Assembly: GCA_035604595.1 (NCBI GenBank)
Contig: DATNIE010000020.1
Span: 71,016-135,015, forward strand
Origin: CAIKZZ01 sp035604595
GTDB taxonomy: Bacteria; Pseudomonadota; Gammaproteobacteria; Steroidobacterales; Steroidobacteraceae
DNA: 64,000 nucleotides
Reading direction: 5' to 3'
The translations under genes were made by a program, and so were the position numbers. Below the pieces are notes generated by a model. The model ran no database searches. It had not been told where the DNA came from and worked only from the letters and a program-made list of their open reading frames with translations. Below, piece by piece: positions 1 through 7,336 of the stretch (position 1 is the first letter of the stretch; every line of letters begins with the position of its first letter).

Positions 1-2
1 AC

Positions 3-854
3 CCCGCCGAGCGTGCGCGCGTGCGGATCGCCGCGGCCTCCCAGGTGGTCGGCATGGACGAGCAGCCACGCGAGGTCATTCGCCGCAAGAAGGATTCATC
101 GCTGCGGCGCGCGCTCGACCTGGTGGCGTCCGGCGAGGCGGCGGCCTGCGTCAGCAGCGGCAACACCGGCGCGCTGATGGCGACGGCGCATTTCGTGCTC
201 GGCATGATCGAGGGAATCGACCGGCCGGCCATCATCTCGGCGATCCCGGCGACCGGCGGGCACACCTGCATGCTCGATCTCGGCGCGAATCTCACGGCCA
301 CGGCCGAGCAGCTGTTCCAGTTCGCCGTCATGGGCTCGGTGGTGGCCGGGGAATTGCTCGCGCGGCCGCGGCCGAGGGTCGGACTCCTGAACATCGGCAG
401 CGAGGACATCAAGGGCCACGAGATCGTCAAGGCCGCACACCAGCGGCTGCAGGCCTCGCGGCTCGAGTACGTCGGCTACGTCGAGGGCAACGACATCTTC
501 ACCGGCGCGGTCGACGTCGTCGTGACCGACGGCTTCACGGGCAATGTCGCGCTGAAGACGATGGAAGGGCTCGCGCGGATGATCGCCGGGGCGATTCGCG
601 AGGAATTCACGGCCAGTCCGCTGCGCAGCCTCGGCGCGCTCGCGGCGCGCCCGGCGCTCGAGGGACTGCGGGAACGCCTCGATCCGCGACGCTACAATGG
701 CGCCAGCATGGTCGGGCTCGCAGGGGTCGTCATCAAGAGCCACGGCGGTGCCGACGCGACCGCCTTCGCCCATGCGGTGCGGCTCGGCGTCGTCGAGGCC
801 CGCAACGGCGTGCCCTCGCAGATCGGCGCACAACTACACGCACAGGCTGCCTGA
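3..854 (+). CDS. plsX: Phosphate acyltransferase PlsX (5'-truncated by window start)
   Basis: PlsX makes acyl-phosphate from acyl-ACP, the first step of the PlsX/PlsY route into phosphatidic acid; it is a peripheral membrane enzyme. The frame is open from the first bases, so the N-terminus lies outside the window; about 283 residues are present against roughly 340 in the family. Family segments visible are VSSGNTGALMA, LDLGAN, GLLNIGSEDIKG and VTDGFTGNVALK, with the conserved C-terminal GVVIKSHGGAD. It is followed at once by fabH (1 bp between stop and start), the usual plsX-fabH pairing. Confidence 0.95.
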   Translation, partial: PAERARVRIAAASQVVGMDEQPREVIRRKKDSSLRRALDLVASGEAAACVSSGNTGALMATAHFVLGMIEGIDRPAIISAIPATGGHTCMLDLGANLTATAEQLFQFAVMGSVVAGELLARPRPRVGLLNIGSEDIKGHEIVKAAHQRLQASRLEYVGYVEGNDIFTGAVDVVVTDGFTGNVALKTMEGLARMIAGAIREEFTASPLRSLGALAARPALEGLRERLDPRRYNGASMVGLAGVVIKSHGGADATAFAHAVRLGVVEARNGVPSQIGAQLHAQAA

Positions 855-855
855 C

Positions 856-1824
856 ATGTACTCACGCATCGCCGGCACCGGCAGCTACCTGCCGGCGAAG
901 GTTCTGACCAACGCCGACCTCGAGAAGATGGTCGACACCACCGACGAGTGGATCCGCTCGCGCACCGGAATTGAGCGGCGGCACATCGCGGCCGCGAACG
1001 AGACCACCTCGACGCTGTCGACCGAGGCGGCCAGGCGCGCGATGCAGATGGCCGGGGTCGGGCCCGCCGACATCGACTTCATCGCCGTCGGCACGACCAC
1101 TCCGGACTACGTGTTCCCGAACGTCGGCACGCTCGTGCAACACAATCTCGGCATCCATGACACGCCGGCGTTCAGCATCGAAACCGCCTGCAGCGGGTTC
1201 GTCTACGCGCTCTCGATGGCCGACAAATTCGTGCGCCTCGGCGAGTCGAAGTGCGCGCTGGTGATTGGCGCGGAGTGCCTGACGCGCGTGGTCGACTGGA
1301 CCGACCGCGCCACCTGCGTGCTGTTCGGCGACGGTGCGGGCGCGGTGATCCTCACGCCCGCCGCCGAGCCCGGGATCGTGACGACGCTGGTGTCGGCCGA
1401 CGGCCGGTACCGGGACCTGCTCTACTATCCCTACGGGGTGTCCTGCGGGTGGGAGCAGCTGCGCGCGGGGGCACCTGCGTTCATCACGATGAAGGGCAAT
1501 GAGGTCTTCAAGGTGGCGGTCAACACGCTCTCGAAGCTCGTCGACCAGACGCTGATCAAGGGTGGCGTCGACAAGGCGGACATCGATTGGCTGATTCCGC
1601 ACCAGGCGAACCTGCGAATCATCAAGGCAGCCGCCCGCAAGCTCGAGATGCCGATGGAGCGCGTGGTCGTCACGGTCACGGACCAGGGCAACACCTCCGC
1701 CGCCTCGATTCCGCTGGCGCTCGATACGGCGGTCCGCGACGGACGCATACAGCGCGGGCAGCTGCTGCTGCTCGAGACTTTCGGGGGCGGCTTTACGTGG
1801 GGGTCGGCGCTGATCCGGTTTTGA
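856..1824 (+). CDS. fabH: 3-oxoacyl-ACP synthase III (KAS III)
   Basis: FabH condenses acetyl-CoA with malonyl-ACP to start fatty acid synthesis in the cytosol. The protein is 322 residues, normal for the family. The catalytic triad is visible: Cys112 in ETACSGF, His249 in IPHQAN and Asn279 in QGNTS. The ATG at 856 follows the plsX stop by one base and gives the standard N-terminus MYSRIAGTGSYLP; in-frame codons upstream lie inside plsX. The usual next genes fabD-fabG-acpP are not here; a small reverse ORF and an L,D-transpeptidase follow instead. Confidence 0.97.
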   Translation: MYSRIAGTGSYLPAKVLTNADLEKMVDTTDEWIRSRTGIERRHIAAANETTSTLSTEAARRAMQMAGVGPADIDFIAVGTTTPDYVFPNVGTLVQHNLGIHDTPAFSIETACSGFVYALSMADKFVRLGESKCALVIGAECLTRVVDWTDRATCVLFGDGAGAVILTPAAEPGIVTTLVSADGRYRDLLYYPYGVSCGWEQLRAGAPAFITMKGNEVFKVAVNTLSKLVDQTLIKGGVDKADIDWLIPHQANLRIIKAAARKLEMPMERVVVTVTDQGNTSAASIPLALDTAVRDGRIQRGQLLLLETFGGGFTWGSALIRF

Positions 1825-1859
1825 GCTTCGCCTGGCGCGGCCGGCGTCGCCGACCGGCG

Positions 1860-2084
1860 CTACGTGGCGTTGCGGCGCGGGCGCCTCACGCGCAGCCGCC
1901 AGGTCTCGAGCGGATCCCAGCCGGCGGAGGTGTCGGACACGGTGATCGCGGGCGCCTCGCCCGTGAGCCCCAGCCGTCGCGGCCCCTCCACCCGCTCGCG
2001 CCACACCGCGTGCGCGTCCCAGCCCGGCGCCGGCGACTCCGGTGCCATGGCGAACGGTACGCCGCGGGCGTTGAGGCGATCCAT
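1860..2084 (-). CDS. Small hypothetical protein with a duplicated WD-x4-WR motif
   Basis: This 74-residue reverse-strand ORF fills most of the gap between fabH and the L,D-transpeptidase gene. I do not recognise a named family. The protein contains the same pattern twice: WDAHAVWRERVEGPRR near residues 22-37 and WDPLETWRLRVRRPRR near residues 56-71, i.e. WD-x4-WR-x-RV-x2-PRR. Such an internal repeat is unlikely in a chance frame and argues for real coding. The ATG is preceded by only a weak purine stretch. No signal peptide or membrane segment is visible. A spurious ORF in GC-rich DNA remains possible. Confidence 0.55.
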   Translation of the reverse strand: MDRLNARGVPFAMAPESPAPGWDAHAVWRERVEGPRRLGLTGEAPAITVSDTSAGWDPLETWRLRVRRPRRNAT

Positions 2085-2162
2085 CGTGAACCATCCCGTC
2101 CTTATCGTTCTAATGAGCGGAGCATATACTCCGCGCGGTTCGAGGTGTGAGCGGTTTTACGA

Positions 2163-3152
2163 ATGTTCTCTAGACCCTTGTTGCGTCGATACAAATGCCT
2201 CGCCCTCACGGGCCTCGTGGTGCTCCTCGCACCGGCCGCGGGTGGGGCCGCGGTGCTGCCGCTGCCGGCGAGCGGTGATCTGATCGGCGCGGCGGCCGAG
2301 GTTGCTGCGGCGCATGACGACACGCTGATCGACATCGCGCGCCGCTACGGCCTTGGCTATGAGGAGGTCGTCAACGCGAACCCGGGGATCGATCCGTGGC
2401 TGCCCGGCGCCGGGACCATCGTGCGTCTGCCACTGCGGCGGGTGCTTCCGGATGCGCCGCGCGAGGGGATCGTCATCAACCTCCCGGAACACCGCCTCTA
2501 CTACTTTCCGGCCGCGAAGCCCGGTGAGGCGCGCAGCGTCGTGACCTACCCGGTCAGCGTCGGCAAGATGGACTGGGCGACGCCGCTCGGGCTCACGCAC
2601 ATCGCTACCAAGATCAAGGACCCGCCGTGGTATCCGCCCGAGTCGGTGCGTGCCGAGCACGCCCAGCGCGGCGACATCCTGCCGAAGATGGTCCCGGCCG
2701 GGCCCGACAATCCGCTCGGCCAGTTCGCGATGCGCCTCGCGATCCCGGGCGGCGGCTACCTGATCCACGGGACCAACAAGCCCGCGGGAGTGGGCATGGA
2801 GGTCACGCACGGCTGCATGCGCCTGTATCCGGAGGACATCGAGGAGCTGTTCAAGCGCGTCGCCGTCGACACGCCCGTGCGGATTGTCAACCAGCCGCAC
2901 AAGGTCGGCTGGGCCGACGGGCAACTCTTCGTCGAGGTGCACCCGCCGCTCGAGGTCACCGACAGCGGAGTGTTCGAGCCCGATCGCACCGCGCTCGCGC
3001 GCCTGATCGCCAACGCCGTGCGCGGCCGGTCGGGCGCCGGCGGCGTCGTGTGGTCGCGCGCCGAAACGGCATTCGAGGAGGCGCGGGGAATTCCGGTGAC
3101 CGTGACCGAGCCGAGCTCCGCGGCGAAGGTCAGCCTCGCGGGCGCGCACTAG
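2163..3152 (+). CDS. L,D-transpeptidase (YkuD/ErfK family)
   Basis: Predicted periplasmic L,D-transpeptidase that crosslinks peptidoglycan or attaches a lipoprotein to it. It has 329 residues. A signal peptide covers about residues 1-30, followed by a LysM-like segment (DTLIDIARRYGLGYEEVVNAN, residues about 53-73). The YkuD domain carries the active-site signature HGTNKP (His202) followed by THGCMRL with catalytic Cys218. The order LysM then YkuD matches the ErfK/YbiS/YcfS group. The start ATG lies just after a short T/A-rich stretch. Which of the E. coli paralogues it matches cannot be told from sequence alone. Confidence 0.92.
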   Translation: MFSRPLLRRYKCLALTGLVVLLAPAAGGAAVLPLPASGDLIGAAAEVAAAHDDTLIDIARRYGLGYEEVVNANPGIDPWLPGAGTIVRLPLRRVLPDAPREGIVINLPEHRLYYFPAAKPGEARSVVTYPVSVGKMDWATPLGLTHIATKIKDPPWYPPESVRAEHAQRGDILPKMVPAGPDNPLGQFAMRLAIPGGGYLIHGTNKPAGVGMEVTHGCMRLYPEDIEELFKRVAVDTPVRIVNQPHKVGWADGQLFVEVHPPLEVTDSGVFEPDRTALARLIANAVRGRSGAGGVVWSRAETAFEEARGIPVTVTEPSSAAKVSLAGAH

Positions 3153-3236
3153 CGACCGGTCGGGAGTCTCGGCGGAGAGCTTCGAGACGCCGACTCGCGC
3201 GAGCGGCGCGCCAGCCGGCCGGCACGTCAGCTGCCG

Positions 3237-5051
3237 TCACGCCTTGCCATCACGCGCGAAGCCATCGGCGCTCCAGTCTTCGCTGCCGACGCCGTGATGG
3301 ACGAAGAACAGGCCCTCAGGGTCATATCGCTTCTTGACGGCGAGCAGCCTCGCGTAATGACTGCCCCAGAACGCGCGCTGCCACGTGCGATTGAAGAAAT
3401 TGCTCTCCGAGACGTACGAGCCCGCGGCCGGCGCGACCGCGCGCAGCTCCTCGGTGGCCTGCTCGACGGCTTGCGCGTTGCGCCGTGCGAGTGCGTCGGT
3501 TGGCGCGAGGCCCGGCAACCCGGGGTAGCGCGGCGCCTCGCCCGTCGCGACGATCGCCAAGGCGAAGGAGCTCAGAGCGGAGGCATTCATCGCCGTGTCT
3601 CGAGCCGCGGCGATCGCCTCGGCCGGGGCGCCGGCCAAACCCTTGTTGAAATGCAGCCCGACGTCCGCGTGCCGGCTCGCGGCCACCAACGCATCGGCCA
3701 GGCGCGCGCGCTGCGGCCGTTTGAGCAGCGATGCCGGTAACCACAGGGAGTCATAACCATGCAGGAACGCGCCGACCTGCTCCTGGTCACCGCTCCACCA
3801 GGCGTGCGTCGGCGACGCATCCGGCCGGTCATCGAACGTGACCGACGTCGAGCCTCGCTGCCGTCGGCCTTGCGCGTCCCACCACTCGCGCGCCGGCCGG
3901 CTGCCGATGCTCTTATCCTCGCTGAGGACGAATTCCTGCGGGTCGTCGGCCAGCCAGTCGAAGAAAGGCTGCCAGACCTGCATCGCCTCGGCAGAACTGA
4001 GGCCCTGCGACACCATCCCAACTTTCAGGGAGTTGTCGCCTCGGATCGAGACGCTTTCGCCCCAATGCGGGTTGCACAGGCTCTCAGCGTAGAAGTCGAC
4101 GAAGCGATCGACCAGCCGCCGGAACGCGCCGTCCGTGGCAGCCTTGATCGTGCACTCGGCGCTGCCGAAGAACGCAGGCAATCCGTGGGTCCGAAGCGTG
4201 AGCTTGGTGACGGCTCCGAAGCTTCCGCCGCCGCCGCCTTTCAGCGCCCAGTAGAGGTCTGGATCCGTGCGGGCGTTGACGGTTCGAAGCACTCCGTCGG
4301 CGGTCACGACCTCTGCCTCGAGCAGCCCGCCGGCTGCAGTGCCATACCTTTTCGAGAACGAGCCGAAACCACCGCTCTGGACAAGGCCCGCAACGCCGAC
4401 CGTGGCGCAGCCACCTCCCTGGACGTAACGGCCGGCCTGCGTGGTCACCGCGTCGTACACGTCCATCCACATGGCTCCCGCTTCGACGGTCACGGCCGGG
4501 CACGGCCGCACGATCCCGTCACAGCCGGTGCCGACGAAACGCTCGTGGAGTGCGATCCGACGCATCGGGCGAGTGAAGACCAGCAGCGAATCGGCTGCGT
4601 TGGACGTGCCCTGGTAACTGTGCCCGCCGCCTTTGATGACGAGGCGCAGCCGGTGCTCGCGCGCGAAATTGACGGCGGCGACCACATCGGAGGAGGAATG
4701 GCACGTGACGGCGTAGGCACTCGCCGCCGGCGTCCAGGCACCGAACCAGCCGGACACCTGAGTGCCCGACGGCTGGTCACCTAGGTAATAGGGATTTCGC
4801 AAATGGCGAAGGGTCGCCTGGCACACAGCAGCGTCGGGCGCTCGCTCGCACTCTGCGAGCAGCGGCGGCGGCACGAGCAGGTGACCCTCCACGTGTTGTC
4901 TGAGTGCGTCCCACTCCGCCGGGGCAGGCCAACGCGGGTCGCCGGGGCGTACCCGCCGGAACGCATCGCTGCCGGCGCGAGCCGGCAGCGCGTAGATCGC
5001 CGGCAAAATCGACAGCGCCAGCGCGCCCTTCAGCAGCTGTCTTCTGCGCAC
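3237..5051 (-). CDS. Tat-exported FAD-linked oxidoreductase, berberine-bridge-enzyme type
   Basis: This 604-residue protein has a Tat-like leader (MRRRQLLK then a hydrophobic run to about residue 25), a PCMH-type FAD-binding domain and a C-terminal BBE segment (YDPEGLFFVHHGVGS). The motif KGGGHSYQG places His144, and GGGCATVGVAG places Cys215, where bicovalently flavinylated BBE/glucooligosaccharide oxidases attach FAD. Family members oxidise alcohols, sugars or alkaloids with O2; the substrate here cannot be read from the sequence. It stands alone, convergent with the L,D-transpeptidase gene and downstream of the small lipoprotein gene, which is separated by a terminator. Confidence 0.88.
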   Translation of the reverse strand: MRRRQLLKGALALSILPAIYALPARAGSDAFRRVRPGDPRWPAPAEWDALRQHVEGHLLVPPPLLAECERAPDAAVCQATLRHLRNPYYLGDQPSGTQVSGWFGAWTPAASAYAVTCHSSSDVVAAVNFAREHRLRLVIKGGGHSYQGTSNAADSLLVFTRPMRRIALHERFVGTGCDGIVRPCPAVTVEAGAMWMDVYDAVTTQAGRYVQGGGCATVGVAGLVQSGGFGSFSKRYGTAAGGLLEAEVVTADGVLRTVNARTDPDLYWALKGGGGGSFGAVTKLTLRTHGLPAFFGSAECTIKAATDGAFRRLVDRFVDFYAESLCNPHWGESVSIRGDNSLKVGMVSQGLSSAEAMQVWQPFFDWLADDPQEFVLSEDKSIGSRPAREWWDAQGRRQRGSTSVTFDDRPDASPTHAWWSGDQEQVGAFLHGYDSLWLPASLLKRPQRARLADALVAASRHADVGLHFNKGLAGAPAEAIAAARDTAMNASALSSFALAIVATGEAPRYPGLPGLAPTDALARRNAQAVEQATEELRAVAPAAGSYVSESNFFNRTWQRAFWGSHYARLLAVKKRYDPEGLFFVHHGVGSEDWSADGFARDGKA

Positions 5052-5111
5052 GCGCCGATCATATCCCGCGCGAGTGACGGGACGAGCGATCGACCGTCAT
5101 TAAAGACCCTT

Positions 5112-5147
5112 CAAAACGACAACGCCGCGGCGAACCGCGGCGTCGTG
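5112..5147 (-). terminator. Rho-independent terminator of the small lipoprotein gene
   Basis: Reading the reverse strand, a 12-bp GC-rich stem (arms at 5135-5146 and about 5119-5130) closes a TTCG tetraloop and runs into TTTT (5113-5116). It sits about 35 bp downstream of the lipoprotein stop codon, as expected for a highly expressed Lpp/OprI-type gene. Confidence 0.8.
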
Positions 5148-5181
5148 TGCACATCGCGCCGCCGTGACGGCGGCCGGTGGC

Positions 5182-5493
5182 TTACTTCGACACAGCCTTC
5201 TTGAACAGGCGGTCGATCTTCTCGTTGGTCGCATCGCAGCACTGCTGGCTGGCTTGCGCCGCCGAGGCGGCCGCGTCGGCCTTGCTCTGCGCCTGCTGAG
5301 CCGCGGTCGCGGCGGCCTGGGCAGCGCGCGCGGCGCTGTCAGCGGCTGCTTTGACGCCATCCTGCTGCGAGGCCAGCTTGCTGACCTGCGACTTCAAATC
5401 GTCAATCTGCGCCTGGATCGGCTTGAGGTCGGTGCAACCGGCCATGAACATCACGCACAGCGCAGCTGCGCCAACCGTGAGCATCTTAGTCAT
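5182..5493 (-). CDS. Alanine-rich coiled-coil outer membrane lipoprotein (Lpp/OprI-like)
   Basis: Small 103-residue lipoprotein. The leader ends in FMAGC, so lipid would attach at Cys20 with Thr at +1 and Asp at +2. The mature part begins with a short heptad helix (LKPIQAQIDDLKSQVSKLA) and continues into an Ala/Gln-rich helix, then ends in a positively charged tail KKAVSK. This is the layout of Lpp/OprI-type lipoproteins that line the outer membrane. Unusually it has two adjacent cysteines (QQCCDATNEK) near the C-terminus. A good ribosome site (AGGGAG) precedes the ATG and a strong terminator follows, consistent with high expression. Confidence 0.85.
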   Translation of the reverse strand: MTKMLTVGAAALCVMFMAGCTDLKPIQAQIDDLKSQVSKLASQQDGVKAAADSAARAAQAAATAAQQAQSKADAAASAAQASQQCCDATNEKIDRLFKKAVSK

Positions 5494-5939
5494 GAGTAAC
5501 TCCCTATCTTCTTGAATACAGACACCTGGAACACGCCGGGCCGGTCAATCGACCGGGCGGGTACGCGCATCGCGCATCACGTCGGGGCGGAAATTTACCT
5601 TATTGGCCGCAGTTGAGCCACCTTGATTTCTAGGTGTCGCAGCGCACAGACAGTTCGTGCGTCGAATGCATGCAGGAGTGCGCAGCCGCGCGCGAGACAA
5701 CTGCGCGGGAAACGCAGCGCCTCGCGAGCGGCGAGGCACGCGCGTGCGCGGTGCGCGCGCTGGCGGGCGGCTCTCGCGTGCGTCGGGTGGCATGTTGCAC
5801 GAGGGTCTGGGATTGGGGTGCAGAGGAAGGGGGGGATCAGGTGGAGGGGGCCACCCGCCGGGAAGGCGAGCGCGGGGGGTTGTCGGGGGCGGTCGCTGGG
5901 AGCAGGGGGACCCGGGACCGGGGAGGCGGCCTGGGCGAC
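5494..5939. other. Intergenic region between divergent lipoprotein gene and lexA
   Basis: About 450 bp with no convincing gene. The left part is the leader of the reverse lipoprotein gene and contains the inverted repeat CCGGTC-AATC-GACCGG at 5541-5556. The middle is a low-complexity stretch of alternating G and C, and the right part is G-rich (5820-5930). Open frames here on both strands have Arg/Gly/Ala-biased composition and are judged non-coding. The lexA promoter begins at the right end. Confidence 0.6.
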
Positions 5940-5967
5940 TTGCCAGGACCCCGGAGCTGGATATAAT
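5940..5967 (+). promoter_or_regulatory. Sigma-70 promoter of the lexA-imuA-imuB-dnaE2 operon
   Basis: A -35 element TTGCCA (5940-5945) is separated by 16 bp from a perfect -10 TATAAT (5962-5967). Transcription would start near 5974, next to the LexA box, so LexA binding should block it. Confidence 0.75.
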
Positions 5968-5976
5968 CACAGCAGG

Positions 5977-5992
5977 CTGTATGCCTATACAG
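5977..5992 (+). promoter_or_regulatory. LexA (SOS) box
   Basis: CTGTATGCCTATACAG fits the gammaproteobacterial SOS box CTG-N10-CAG with an AT-rich alternating centre. It begins 10 bp after the -10 element, covers the expected transcription start and abuts the lexA ribosome site AGGTGA (5991-5996). This indicates autoregulation of lexA and damage induction of the downstream mutagenesis genes. Confidence 0.9.
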
Positions 5993-6000
5993 GTGACCCC

Positions 6001-6627
6001 ATGACCGATCTGACCACCCGCCAGCGCCAGATCCTCGACTTTATCCGTGAACAGCTCCAGGACTCCGGGATGCCCCCGACCCGGGCGGAAATCGCGAGCG
6101 CACTCGGCTTTAAGTCGGCGAATGCCGCCGAAGAGCACTTGCGGGCGCTCAAGCGCAAGGGCGTCATCGACCTCGTGCCGGGCGCCTCGCGCGGCATCCA
6201 GCTCAAGGACACGATGCGCGACCAGCTGGGGCTCCCGCTGATCGGCCGGGTGGCCGCCGGCCGGCCGATCCTGGCCGAGGAACACATCGAGGGCCGCTTC
6301 CAGGTCGACCCGAAGCTCTTCAGTCCGCGCCCGCACTATCTGCTCAAGGTGCAGGGCATGTCGATGAAGGGCATCGGCATCCTGGATGGCGATCTGGTCG
6401 CCGTGCACCGCACCCCCGAGGTGCGCAACCGCCAGATCGTCGTGGCACGCCTCGACAATGAGGTCACCGTGAAACGCTACCGCCAGGAAGGCTCGGTCGT
6501 CTGGCTGCTGCCGGAGAATGCCGACTTCGAGCCGATCCGCGTCGATCTCAAGGAGCAGTCCGTGCTGATCGAAGGGGTCGTCGTCGGCGTCCTGCGCCGC
6601 GGCAGCAAGGGCGATTTCCTGCAATAA
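6001..6627 (+). CDS. lexA: SOS repressor LexA
   Basis: LexA represses SOS genes and cleaves itself when RecA is activated by single-stranded DNA. The 208-residue protein has an N-terminal winged helix (TTRQRQILDFIREQL, PPTRAEIASALGF) and a C-terminal S24 peptidase domain. The self-cleavage bond is Ala86-Gly87 in RVAAGRP; the catalytic dyad is Ser121 (QGMSMKG) and Lys158 (VTVKRY). The ATG follows AGGTGA by four bases, and that site overlaps the SOS box. It heads an operon with imuA, imuB and dnaE2, a widespread bacterial damage-tolerance cassette. Confidence 0.97.
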   Translation: MTDLTTRQRQILDFIREQLQDSGMPPTRAEIASALGFKSANAAEEHLRALKRKGVIDLVPGASRGIQLKDTMRDQLGLPLIGRVAAGRPILAEEHIEGRFQVDPKLFSPRPHYLLKVQGMSMKGIGILDGDLVAVHRTPEVRNRQIVVARLDNEVTVKRYRQEGSVVWLLPENADFEPIRVDLKEQSVLIEGVVVGVLRRGSKGDFLQ

Positions 6628-6674
6628 GCGGCGGCAGTCCGAGCCGCACGCGATGCCGACGGGTAAGGCACGCC

Positions 6675-7325
6675 ATGAATGCGTCACTCGATGCGCTGCT
6701 GCAGAGCGCCGCGATCTGGCGGGCCCGGGGCGCGCTCCCGGACGCGGCCGGCCCCGCGGCCCGGAGCATCGTTGAGAGCGGCTGGCCGCGGCTCGATGCC
6801 TGCCTGCCGGGCGGCGGCTGGCCACTCGGCACGCTGATCGAACTGCTGCTGCCGCGAGCCGGAATCGGTGAGCTGAGGCTGCTGCTGCCGGCGCTCTCGA
6901 CGCTCGTTGAGTCTCCCACCCCGGGCCTCGAGCGGCGCTGGCTCGCGTGGATTGCACCACCCCATGCGCCGTATCCGCCGGCGCTTGCGCAAGGCGGCAT
7001 CCCTCCCGAAAAACTCCTGCTCGTGGCCACCGACAAGACGCCGGAGCGGCTGTGGGCCGCGGAGCAGGCGCTGCGCTCCGGCAGCTGCGCTGCGGTGCTG
7101 GTTTGGCTCGATGCGGTCGACAATCGCTGGCTGCGGCGCTTGAAGCTCGCCGCCGAGTCGGGCCACACGCTCGCGGTGCTGTTCCGGCCACTCGGACGCC
7201 GTGCCGAGGCATCCCCGGCGATGCTGCGCCTCGCCCTCGAGGCGACGCCGGCCGGGCTCGACCTGTGGGTGCTCAAGAGCCGCGGCCGGGGACCCGTTCG
7301 GGTGCGCGATGCGCTGACGGCCTGA
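6675..7325 (+). CDS. imuA: ImuA, RecA/SulA-like SOS mutagenesis protein
   Basis: ImuA is a RecA-fold accessory protein of the ImuA-ImuB-DnaE2 translesion mutasome. This 216-residue protein has the typical start (LDALLQSAAIWRA), a Gly/Pro-rich turn PGGGWPLGTLIELL at the place of a P-loop, and later WLDAVDNRWLRRLKLAAE. A canonical Walker A lysine is not present, as in many ImuA proteins. It lies 47 bp after lexA and 11 bp before imuB on the same strand, so it is very likely in the lexA transcript. Confidence 0.9.
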   Translation: MNASLDALLQSAAIWRARGALPDAAGPAARSIVESGWPRLDACLPGGGWPLGTLIELLLPRAGIGELRLLLPALSTLVESPTPGLERRWLAWIAPPHAPYPPALAQGGIPPEKLLLVATDKTPERLWAAEQALRSGSCAAVLVWLDAVDNRWLRRLKLAAESGHTLAVLFRPLGRRAEASPAMLRLALEATPAGLDLWVLKSRGRGPVRVRDALTA

Positions 7326-7336
7326 GGCCACAGCGA

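Noticed and set aside
6947..7336. N-terminal extension of imuB inside imuA
   Set aside because: The added sequence is Arg-rich, overlaps the imuA coding region and has no ImuB counterpart; ATG 7337 gives a proper start after the imuA stop.
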